DNA of 5,565 nt from assembly GCA_003486785.1 (NCBI GenBank), contig DNFZ01000186.1:1-5565 (forward strand). Reading direction: 5' to 3'. The stretch comes from Clostridiales bacterium. Lineage in GTDB: Bacteria; Bacillota; Clostridia; Christensenellales; CAG-138. This document shows, piece by piece, positions 1-5,070 of this stretch (within the stretch, counting starts at the first letter, position 1; every line of letters starts with the position of its first letter). Position numbers and translations under genes: made by a program. The notes under the pieces are model-generated. The model made no database searches. It was not told where the DNA came from and was given only the letters and a program-made list of their open reading frames with translations.

Positions 1-61
1 TGTCGATGAGCTGATACTTCAGCGAAGAGCTGCCTGCGTTGATGACCAGAATATACGTCAT
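1..61 (-). CDS. ackA: Acetate kinase, N-terminal fragment (cut by window edge)
   Basis: Acetate kinase converts acetyl phosphate and ADP to acetate and ATP in the cytoplasm, the second step of the Pta-AckA pathway. Only the first 20 codons are present; the rest lies beyond the left edge. The visible peptide starts MTYILVINAGSSSLKYQ, which contains the NAGSSSxK phosphate-binding signature at residues 8-15 typical of the start of acetate kinases. The start is an ATG at 61-59. It is preceded by a strong Shine-Dalgarno AAGGAG (minus strand, 78-73) that overlaps the pta stop codon TAA at 79-77. The gap to pta is only 15 bp, so the two genes are almost certainly co-transcribed, with the ackA ribosome site placed at the end of pta. 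Identification rests on this short but highly diagnostic N-terminus and on the pta neighbour. Confidence 0.93.
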   Translation of the reverse strand, partial: MTYILVINAGSSSLKYQLID

Positions 62-76
62 ATTGAACGGTTCTCC

Positions 77-1075
77 TTACAAGTTCTGTGCCTGAACGGC
101 GGTGATAGCGACGACGGACACGATATCTTCTATGCTGCATCCGCGAGAGAGATCATTGATTGGATAGCGAAAACCCTGGCACACGGGGCCGATGGCTTCC
201 GCGCCCGCCAGACGCTGCACCAGCTTATAGCCGATGTTTCCCGCCTGTAAATCGGGGAATATCATCACGTTTGCCTTGCCTGCAACCGGGCTGCCGGGAC
301 ACTTGAGCTGCCCGATCTTCGGCACAAGCGCGGCGTCCGCCTGCAACTCGCCGTCCACATTCAGCTCCGGCGCGCGCTCGCGCACAATGCGCGTGGCCTC
401 GACGACCTTATCGACAAGCTCATGCTTGGCGCTGCCTTTGGTGGAAAAGGAAAGCATCGCAACCCGCGGCTCCATGCCGCAAAGGCATTTTGCCGTCTGC
501 GCGGAAGAGATTGCGATTGCCGCGAGCTGCTCCGCGGTGGGATTCGGGTTGACCGCGCAGTCGCCAAAAACCATCATCCCTTCGTCGCCATACGCCTTGT
601 TCGGCAACTCCATGATGAAACAGCTGGAAACGACCGAGATGCCTTCCGACATTTTGATGATCTGAAGCCCAGGGCGCAGCGTATCGCCCGTGGTGCTGAT
701 AGCACCCGCAACCATGCCGTCTCCGCGGCCTTTTAAGATCATCATCGCGGCAAAGAACTTGGTGTCCGCCATCATCTTTTCGGCTGTCTCCGGCGTCATG
801 CCCTTGTCTTTGCGCAGCGCATAGTATTCCGCGGCATATGCGGCGAAATCCGGATCCCTTTGGGGATCGACAAGAGAAACGCCGTCGAGTGAAACGTTGA
901 ACTTCTCGGCTGTCGCCTGAATTTCATCCGTGTTCCCGAGCAGCGTTACTTCAGCGATTCCTTCTGCTTTGATCAAAGCCACCGCTTGTACGGTACGCTC
1001 TTCTGAACCTTCCGGCAAAAGAATATGCTTCTTGTGCATCTTGGCTTTAACCTTGATCGTATCCATCAAAGCCAT
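77..1075 (-). CDS. pta: Phosphate acetyltransferase (phosphotransacetylase)
   Basis: Pta converts acetyl-CoA and phosphate to acetyl phosphate and CoA. With AckA it gives ATP by substrate-level phosphorylation and acetate as end product. The product is 332 residues from the chosen start, the usual length of the short single-domain Pta of Bacillota, without the extra N-terminal domain of the long enterobacterial form. Visible family motifs are LPEGSEER (20-27), GMVAGAxxTT (120-129) followed by LRP (133-135), GDCAVNPNPTAEQLA (171-185), SFSTKGSA (209-216), DGELQxDAAL (241-250), SPVAGKANVMIFPDL (262-276), GNIGYKLVQRL (279-289) and NDLSRGCSIEDIV (307-319). The last motif holds the Ser, Arg and Asp (310, 311, 317) that match active-site residues described for the Methanosarcina enzyme. 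The frame stays open upstream to a TTG at 1117 and an ATG at 1108. I prefer the ATG at 1075 because GGAGG (1093-1089) precedes it, although the 13-nt spacing is long, and because the protein then begins like other Ptas (MALMDxIKxKAK). It is followed closely by ackA. Confidence 0.97.
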   Translation of the reverse strand: MALMDTIKVKAKMHKKHILLPEGSEERTVQAVALIKAEGIAEVTLLGNTDEIQATAEKFNVSLDGVSLVDPQRDPDFAAYAAEYYALRKDKGMTPETAEKMMADTKFFAAMMILKGRGDGMVAGAISTTGDTLRPGLQIIKMSEGISVVSSCFIMELPNKAYGDEGMMVFGDCAVNPNPTAEQLAAIAISSAQTAKCLCGMEPRVAMLSFSTKGSAKHELVDKVVEATRIVRERAPELNVDGELQADAALVPKIGQLKCPGSPVAGKANVMIFPDLQAGNIGYKLVQRLAGAEAIGPVCQGFRYPINDLSRGCSIEDIVSVVAITAVQAQNL

Positions 1076-1099
1076 GTTTGTATCCGCGCCTCCATAATC

Positions 1100-1128
1100 A
1101 TTGTTCATTCGCGTCAAGCAGATGTCAA
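1100..1128 (-). promoter_or_regulatory. Candidate proximal sigma-A-type promoter of pta (P2)
   Basis: On the minus strand there is a perfect -35 TTGACA (1128-1123), a 17-nt spacer and a moderate -10 AACAAT (1105-1100, 4 of 6 consensus). The predicted transcription start near 1093 would put the GGAGG ribosome site almost at the 5' end of the mRNA. It would also leave out the upstream in-frame TTG and ATG, in line with the chosen pta start at 1075. The -10 is only fair, so this is a candidate. Confidence 0.4.
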
Positions 1129-1130
1129 AC

Positions 1131-1147
1131 CGAACATTTTTTGTTCG
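1131..1147. promoter_or_regulatory. CGAACA-N5-TGTTCG palindrome, possible operator
   Basis: A perfect 6-bp inverted repeat, CGAACA (1131-1136) and TGTTCG (1142-1147), separated by five T. It sits between the two candidate pta promoters and directly upstream of the P2 -35, a position suited to a regulator of pta. The half-sites look like those of the Gram-positive LexA box (CGAAC-N4-GTTCG), but here CGAAC and GTTCG are 7 bp apart, so classic LexA binding is not supported. On the plus strand it also resembles a weak hairpin followed by T residues, but no plus-strand gene ends there. Confidence 0.3.
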
Positions 1148-1186
1148 ATTTTTTCAAATTTCTTACATTTTGAACTCAACCGCTAG

Positions 1187-1195
1187 AGTATACCA
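1187..1195 (-). promoter_or_regulatory. Extended -10 element facing pta-ackA (P1)
   Basis: The minus strand reads TGGTATACT, that is a TGn extension followed by the -10 hexamer TATACT (1192-1187; 5 of 6 consensus). No good -35 is visible at 17 nt (TACCAT), but extended -10 promoters tolerate this. Transcription would start near 1180, giving a leader of about 105 nt to the pta ATG that includes the CGAACA palindrome. The surroundings are AT-rich, in contrast with the genes. Confidence 0.5.
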
Positions 1196-1210
1196 CAATC
1201 ATATCCAAAA

Positions 1211-1219
1211 TGGTATACT
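1211..1219 (+). promoter_or_regulatory. Extended -10 promoter element of tmcAL
   Basis: TGG followed by TATACT (1214-1219) is a strong extended -10. The sequence at the -35 position with a 17-bp spacer (TACCAC, 1191-1196) is poor. Transcription starting near 1226 would give a leader of about 35 nt before the ATG at 1261, carrying the GGAG ribosome site at 1248-1251. Confidence 0.55.
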
Positions 1220-1260
1220 TGTCATACGAAAAATTCAGTCATTCAGCGGAGAAATGCAAC

Positions 1261-2463
1261 ATGCGCATCGTGGGCATCATCGCGGAGTACAATCCGCTGC
1301 ATAACGGGCATGTCTATCATCTGGAACGCGCAAAAGCGCTCTCCGGGGCGGACTACTGCATCGTCGTGCTATCCGGCAATTTCGTACAGCGCGGCGAGGC
1401 CGCATGTACGGATAAATTTGCGCGCGCGACCTGGGCGCTGCGCGCCGGGGCGGATCTTGTACTGGAGCTGCCGAGCGTCTATGCCGTCGCTCCGGCCGAG
1501 CGGTTTGCGGCCGGCGGCGTGCGCACACTACATGCGACGGGCGTGGTGACGGATCTCGCTTTTGGCTGCGAAGCACCGGATTTGCGGACGCTCTATCAGA
1601 TATCGGACATCATCTCGACCGAGCCGCCGGCGCTGCAGGAGGCGATTAAAAAACAACTTGCGCTCGGAAAAAGCTATCCGCGCGCAAGGTTCGACGCGCT
1701 GTTTGAATACGGCGTGCCCAAGCATATGCTCGCCGCCATCGGGCAGCCGAACAACATCCTCGCGGTCGAATACCTTGGCGCCATCCGAAAATACGCAAGC
1801 GACATCGAGCCTTTGCCCATCGAGCGCATCGGAACCGGCTACCACAGCGAAGAAATCGTCGGCGCGTTTGCCAGCGCAACGGCAATTCGAAAGGCTATCA
1901 TCGAAGGACGCCGCGAAATACTTTCGACCATGCCCAACTTCGTCGGCGGGCCGCTGCTCTACGACGACGAGTTTATCATCCCGCAGGAGGCGCTCAACGA
2001 TGTAACGCTCTACGCCATCCGCCGCATGAGCGTTGAAGCGCTTGCCGCCCTGCCAGATGTCGGCGAGGGGTTTGAAAACGTGCTTTACCGCTCTGTACGC
2101 GAGGCGCGCACGCTCACGGCTTTTTTCGAGAAGATCAAGTCCAAGCGCTATACGCTCGCACGGTGCAAGCGCATCGCAGTCAGCGCGCTGCTCGGCATTA
2201 CGGCGGAGCAGGTGCGAAAGATGACGCAAAGCCGCGAGGGCAGCTATCTCAAAGTGCTGGGCTTTCGCAAGCGGGCGCGCGCGCTGCTGGGCGAAATTGC
2301 AAAGCGGAAAACCGCGCCCATGATACTGCGCAACAGCGATCTGGAGGAATGCCCCGCCATCGTGCGGCAAAACGTTGAAACCGACATGCTCAGCTCCGAT
2401 ATTCTCAGCTACGTCGCCACACAGGAGATCAAGCGGGATCTCAGCGGCGCGGTGATCCTTTAA
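1261..2463 (+). CDS. tmcAL: tRNA(Met) cytidine acetate ligase (YlbM family)
   Basis: TmcAL activates acetate with ATP to acetyl-adenylate and transfers the acetyl group to N4 of the wobble cytidine (C34) of elongator tRNA-Met. This gives ac4C, which guards against misreading of AUA codons. The product is 400 residues, near the family length. It begins with a nucleotidyltransferase-type motif, MRIVGIIAEYNPLHNGH, with HNGH at 14-17. Further family signatures are SGNFVQRGE (38-46), DKFARA (51-56), GADLVLELP (63-71), FGCE (101-104), PNNILAVEYL (163-172), GTGYHS (191-196), SATAIRKAI (205-213) and KRYTLARCKR (295-304). The frame is open from about 1210, but the ATG at 1261 has GGAG nine nucleotides upstream and gives the standard family N-terminus, so the longer form is rejected. 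It is transcribed divergently from pta-ackA, which makes the acetate this enzyme uses. It ends at a bidirectional terminator. No odd residues were seen. Confidence 0.96.
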   Translation: MRIVGIIAEYNPLHNGHVYHLERAKALSGADYCIVVLSGNFVQRGEAACTDKFARATWALRAGADLVLELPSVYAVAPAERFAAGGVRTLHATGVVTDLAFGCEAPDLRTLYQISDIISTEPPALQEAIKKQLALGKSYPRARFDALFEYGVPKHMLAAIGQPNNILAVEYLGAIRKYASDIEPLPIERIGTGYHSEEIVGAFASATAIRKAIIEGRREILSTMPNFVGGPLLYDDEFIIPQEALNDVTLYAIRRMSVEALAALPDVGEGFENVLYRSVREARTLTAFFEKIKSKRYTLARCKRIAVSALLGITAEQVRKMTQSREGSYLKVLGFRKRARALLGEIAKRKTAPMILRNSDLEECPAIVRQNVETDMLSSDILSYVATQEIKRDLSGAVIL

Positions 2464-2491
2464 GAACGATTCTCCCCCGGACTTCTCCTCG

Positions 2492-2560
2492 ATGTTATAA
2501 AATAACGCTGGCGCGTCGATTCGTATCGCACGCGCCAGCTTTCTATGCAGTTTATAACAT
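2492..2560. repeat. Nested palindrome between convergent genes
   Basis: An outer AT-rich perfect 10-bp inverted repeat, ATGTTATAAA (2492-2501) and TTTATAACAT (2551-2560), encloses an inner GC-rich perfect 10-bp inverted repeat (2507-2516 and 2530-2539). The whole 69-bp block is an imperfect palindrome lying between two genes that point at each other. The inner part explains termination; the outer AT-rich arms largely supply the T-rich tracts on each side but are more exactly complementary than that role needs. Confidence 0.7.
2507..2547. terminator. Bidirectional intrinsic terminator of tmcAL and the patatin gene
   Basis: GCTGGCGCGT (2507-2516) pairs perfectly with ACGCGCCAGC (2530-2539), and CGAT/ATCG (2517-2520, 2525-2528) can extend the stem inside. 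On the plus strand the stem is followed by TTTCTAT, 43 nt after the tmcAL stop. On the minus strand it is followed by GTTATTTTAT, giving a T-rich exit for the converging patatin gene. The T tracts are interrupted, so efficiency may be moderate. Confidence 0.8.
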
Positions 2561-2613
2561 AAATCATACATTTTTCGCCGATCGGCGGCTAGATGTGCCG
2601 CGCATCCGCCTTG

Positions 2614-3393
2614 TCAGGAACAAATGAGTTTTTGAATTGCGGGCAGCGCTTCGCGTGCCGCGCACCTGCCCTCTTCGATGGTCGCCCCCGCAAGATCCGT
2701 CTGAAAACGCCCTTGCACAAACAGCACCTCCGGGGTGAGCATAATATCCGCCTCCTGCCTTCGATATTTGGTGAGCTCCCACTGCATGATAGCGATGGTG
2801 TGGTTCATCAGCGCGTATGCGCCCATGCCGGATATATCCTTCGCATCCCCGTGGTATCCCACGTCCACGCCGATGACCACATCCATGCCATGATCGCGCA
2901 GCGTTTTGCAGGGCACGCGCTCCAGCACACCGCCGTCGATATACGTCTTGCCGTTGAGCTTGACGGGCTCAAAAAACGCGGGGATCGACATGCTCGCACG
3001 GATGCTCTCATGCAGCGGCCCTTCGCTCAGCACATCCAGCTTCCCTGTCTCCGCGTCCACAGCGACGCAGCAAAACGGCGTCTTTGTTTGCGCGAAGGTC
3101 TTGTTGTGCGTGAGTGTGCGCACCAGCCCCTCAAGGCGGTCGCCTTTGAGCAAGCCGCCGGACGGGGGGAGCTGCACATCCAGATAGTCGTAGAGCTTGA
3201 TCGACTTGATGAACCGCTCAAGCAGGTTCAGATCGGTTCCGACGCTGTAGATGCCGCCGATAATCGCGCCCATGCTGCAGCCGGAGATCATGTCGATGGG
3301 AATGCCCGCTTCCTCCAGCACCTGCAGAACGCCGATATGCGCAAAACCCTTTGTGCTGCCCGCGCCAAGCGCAAGGCCTATTTTATTCCTCAT
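2614..3393 (-). CDS. Patatin-like serine hydrolase (YlbK/RssA-type)
   Basis: Patatin-like proteins are Ser-Asp dyad lipid acyl hydrolases; for the small bacterial members the natural substrate is generally unknown. This 259-residue protein spans one patatin domain. It has the glycine-rich oxyanion segment LGAGSTKGFAHIG (9-21), the nucleophile elbow GCSMG (38-42, Ser40) and the catalytic Asp in the DGG motif (153-155). RASMSIPAFFEPV (132-144), just before the DGG, is also typical. No signal peptide or membrane segment is visible, so it is probably cytoplasmic or peripheral. Length and neighbourhood match B. subtilis YlbK, which also lies near coaD and ylbM. The start ATG (3393-3391) has only a weak upstream purine stretch (GGAA at about 3405-3402). 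The gene lies 84 bp after the coiled-coil gene, behind a terminator, and I see no clear promoter of its own. Catalytic function is likely; the substrate is not inferable. Confidence 0.92.
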   Translation of the reverse strand: MRNKIGLALGAGSTKGFAHIGVLQVLEEAGIPIDMISGCSMGAIIGGIYSVGTDLNLLERFIKSIKLYDYLDVQLPPSGGLLKGDRLEGLVRTLTHNKTFAQTKTPFCCVAVDAETGKLDVLSEGPLHESIRASMSIPAFFEPVKLNGKTYIDGGVLERVPCKTLRDHGMDVVIGVDVGYHGDAKDISGMGAYALMNHTIAIMQWELTKYRRQEADIMLTPEVLFVQGRFQTDLAGATIEEGRCAAREALPAIQKLICS

Positions 3394-3429
3394 GCTTTTT
3401 TGTTCCGTCTTCTTCCTAACTCTTTCATG

Positions 3430-3468
3430 CGAGAGAAAACGAGCCGGAAGTTTTGCCTTCGGCTCGTT
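3430..3468 (-). terminator. Intrinsic terminator after the coiled-coil gene
   Basis: On the minus strand, AACGAGCCG (3468-3460) pairs perfectly with CGGCTCGTT (3446-3438) around a 13-nt loop, and is followed by TTCTCTC. The 9-bp GC-rich stem with a pyrimidine tail lies 10 nt after the stop of the coiled-coil gene and about 45 nt before the patatin start. It should end or reduce transcription of the rsmD-coaD-coiled-coil unit. Because no promoter is evident behind it, partial read-through into the patatin gene is likely. Confidence 0.75.
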
Positions 3469-3477
3469 GTGGGTGGC

Positions 3478-4548
3478 TTAGAAATCGTCGTCCTCGTCGT
3501 CATCCTCGTCGTCATTCGCTTCCAGGAAATCGATCAGGCGCTTGCGCGGTTTCTTCTCTTTCGTTTCCCTTGCCTCTCTGGGCGCTTTGGCGACGGGCTC
3601 GACCCAGTCTTCGTCTTCCTCTTCGTCGTCGTCTTCATACTCCGCTTCGAGCAGGCGTGAGAAGAGGCCCTTCTTCTTCGCAGGGGCTTCCTCTTCGCGC
3701 GGTTCGCGGCGGCGCGGCGCTTCCTCAATCTCTTCCGCCGGGATGGGCCGAGCCATCGGGCGCGCAAACTGGCGCGTTGCCGTCGGGTCCTCTTCCACAG
3801 CGAAGCGATCCGTTTCGGCGCGCTGCGGGCGCGGCTGGCGCGGCGGTTCGCGATAGGCGGGCTCCGCGTACTGCGGCGGCTCTTCATAAGCAGCGGGCTC
3901 CGCATAGCGCGGCGGCTCTGCAGCCGGCTGCGGCGCGGGCGCATACTGCGCTTTTGCCGCATACTGCGGCTCTGCCAGAGGAACGCGCGCCGGAACGGGC
4001 GGCGGCGCGGAGAGATCGTCCACGCCGAGTTCCCTGCGGTTTGCTTCGATCATCTGGTGATATTCTGCGATATAACGCTGCAGATCGACGAGGATCTCGT
4101 CGGCATACTTGCGCGCGCCGTTATAGATCGCGGTTGCGTTTTCTTCCGCCTCGGCCGCTATGCCGCTCGCGCGGGTAAACGCCTCTTTATATACTTCGCT
4201 CTCGCTCACGCGGCGCTCGTATTCCTCCCGCGCTTCCATGCGGATGCTCTCCGCCTGCGCCTGCGCCTGGCTCAGGATGGTGTCCGCTTCCTGATGCGCC
4301 TGCTCAACGATTTCGACCGCGTTTTCTTTCGCGTCCGCAATGGTGTTCTCCGCCTCGGAGAGGATGCCGGTCGCTCTGCGGATGTCTTCGGGGATGACGA
4401 CCTTCAGGTCTTCTAAAAGATCCAAAAGACGGTCTACCTCTACGACGCGCTTGGTTGCGCCGCCGAATTTGGAGCGAGGGCTCTCCTCCAGCTCCTGCTT
4501 AATGCGGTTTATTATGCTGAAAATCTTCATTGTCTGTGCGCTGCTCAT
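3478..4548 (-). CDS. Coiled-coil protein with disordered acidic C-terminal tail
   Basis: This 356-residue protein has no assignable reaction. Residues 1-50 carry a conserved-looking head (MKIFSIINRIKQELEESP, VDRLLDLLEDL). Residues 53-135 are an Ala/Glu-rich helix of DivIVA or ATP-synthase-b-like character, probably a coiled coil. Residues 136-173 contain NGARKYADEILVDLQRYIAE, which I recognise from proteins encoded next to coaD in many Clostridia and often labelled 'ATPase' without evidence of ATP binding. No Walker motif is present. Residues 181-243 are a Pro/Ala/Tyr-rich linker with a 12-residue tandem repeat (212-223, 224-235). Residues 244-290 are rich in Arg and Glu. The end holds two similar blocks, KKKGLFSRLLEA plus acidic run plus Trp (291-315) and RKRLIDFLEA plus acidic run plus Phe (335-356). 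There is no signal peptide or membrane segment. The ATG overlaps the coaD stop as ATGA, with AAGG upstream (4563-4560), so translation is probably coupled. A division or envelope scaffold role is inference only. Confidence 0.85.
   Translation of the reverse strand: MSSAQTMKIFSIINRIKQELEESPRSKFGGATKRVVEVDRLLDLLEDLKVVIPEDIRRATGILSEAENTIADAKENAVEIVEQAHQEADTILSQAQAQAESIRMEAREEYERRVSESEVYKEAFTRASGIAAEAEENATAIYNGARKYADEILVDLQRYIAEYHQMIEANRRELGVDDLSAPPPVPARVPLAEPQYAAKAQYAPAPQPAAEPPRYAEPAAYEEPPQYAEPAYREPPRQPRPQRAETDRFAVEEDPTATRQFARPMARPIPAEEIEEAPRRREPREEEAPAKKKGLFSRLLEAEYEDDDEEEDEDWVEPVAKAPREARETKEKKPRKRLIDFLEANDDEDDDEDDDF
3857..3919 (-). repeat. Tandem in-gene repeat coding for PPxYAEPA units
   Basis: Two 27-bp copies (3857-3883 and 3893-3919, offset 36 bp) differ at 3 positions. 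They encode the repeated units PPRYAEPAAYEE and PPQYAEPAYREP of the linker (residues 212-235). The high DNA identity suggests a recent in-frame duplication. The unit count may vary between related strains. Confidence 0.75.
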
Positions 4549-5033
4549 GGTTTTTTTAACCTTTCTGCAATGATATTATGAATGCTCTCCGGTACCAGCC
4601 CCTTGATATTGCCGCCCATTGAGCCGATCTCTCGTATGGCACTCGAACTCAGGAAAGAGTGTTCCGGCCGCGCCATGAAGTAAACGGTGTCCACATCCGG
4701 CGCGAGATGGAGGTTGAGCGCGTTGATTTGAAACTCATATTCAAAGTCCATGGTCGCCCTAAGCCCGCGGATGATGTAGTCCGCACCGATGGCGCGCGCA
4801 TAATCGACCAGCAAGCCGTCAAAGTGCGTCACCACGACGTTTTCAATGCCCTCGGCTTGCACCATGCGCTGAATCATCTCCACGCGCTCGTCGACCGAGA
4901 AGACGGGGCGCTTGGCGGCGTTGTTCAGCACGCTGACATACACGCGGTCAAACATAGCGATCGCCCGCTCCAGCACATCGTGGTGGCCGATGGAAAACGG
5001 ATCGAAGCTACCGGGATACACGCAGGTACGCAT
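4545..5033 (-). CDS. coaD: Pantetheine-phosphate adenylyltransferase
   Basis: CoaD transfers AMP from ATP to 4'-phosphopantetheine, giving dephospho-CoA, the penultimate step of coenzyme A synthesis. The 162-residue product has the normal CoaD length. Motifs in order are YPGSFDPFSIGHHDVLERA (6-24), with the nucleotidyltransferase HxGH-type signature present as SIGH at 14-17 (T/S-x-G-H in CoaD); NAAKRPVFSVDERVEMI (38-54); IIRGLRATMDFEYEFQ (87-102), with the RGLR substrate-binding segment; and HSFLSSSAIREI (125-136) before GG (140-141) and LVP (146-148). An in-frame ATG at 5120 would add 29 residues lying inside rsmD. I reject it because the ATG at 5033 has GAAAGG ten nucleotides upstream and gives the canonical N-terminus. 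It follows rsmD by 37 bp, the usual rsmD-coaD order, and its TGA overlaps the next gene's ATG. Confidence 0.97.
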   Translation of the reverse strand: MRTCVYPGSFDPFSIGHHDVLERAIAMFDRVYVSVLNNAAKRPVFSVDERVEMIQRMVQAEGIENVVVTHFDGLLVDYARAIGADYIIRGLRATMDFEYEFQINALNLHLAPDVDTVYFMARPEHSFLSSSAIREIGSMGGNIKGLVPESIHNIIAERLKKP

Positions 5034-5070
5034 GATCGCCTGGCCTTTCTCAAAGCGTGCCCGCCCGGGG

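Larger units (their letters stand above)
1187..1219. repeat. Perfect 9-bp inverted repeat formed by two divergent -10 elements
   Basis: AGTATACCA (1187-1195) and TGGTATACT (1211-1219) are exact reverse complements with a 15-bp spacer. Each arm is a complete extended -10 element, one firing toward pta-ackA and the other toward tmcAL. The symmetry may simply reflect two consensus-like promoters, or it may be a binding site for a dimeric regulator controlling both directions. Confidence 0.7.

Noticed and set aside
1131..1147. LexA/SOS box upstream of pta
   Set aside because: The half-sites CGAAC and GTTCG are present but 7 bp apart; the known Gram-positive box needs 4 bp, and pta is not a typical SOS gene.
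1076..1187. Riboswitch or other structured leader of pta
   Set aside because: The roughly 105-nt leader from P1 is AT-rich with only the short CGAACA hairpin; no known riboswitch core or terminator-antiterminator pair is visible.
1528..2571. Long minus-strand open frame (347 codons) opposite tmcAL
   Set aside because: It is antisense to a clearly recognised gene in GC-rich DNA, has a composition-driven sequence without family motifs, and runs through the terminator.
2576..2587. Perfect 12-bp palindrome CGCCGATCGGCG with an adjacent T run
   Set aside because: The T run is on the wrong side for a plus-strand terminator, no loop is available without breaking the centre, and the site lies in no promoter. 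Probably chance in GC-rich DNA.
3484..3516. Direct repeat array from Asp/Glu codons at the end of the coiled-coil gene
   Set aside because: The repeated trinucleotides simply encode the acidic tail; there are no spacers and no separate element.
2593..3660. Long plus-strand open frame (355 codons) opposite the patatin and coiled-coil genes
   Set aside because: It crosses two real minus-strand genes and the terminator between them, and its translation (His/Ala/Arg-rich, then a Val/Phe-rich run from the Asp/Glu codons) is a shadow.
3453..4178. Plus-strand open frame opposite the coiled-coil gene (241 codons)
   Set aside because: It is an Arg/Ala/Pro-rich shadow created by the GC-rich Pro/Ala/Glu codons on the other strand.
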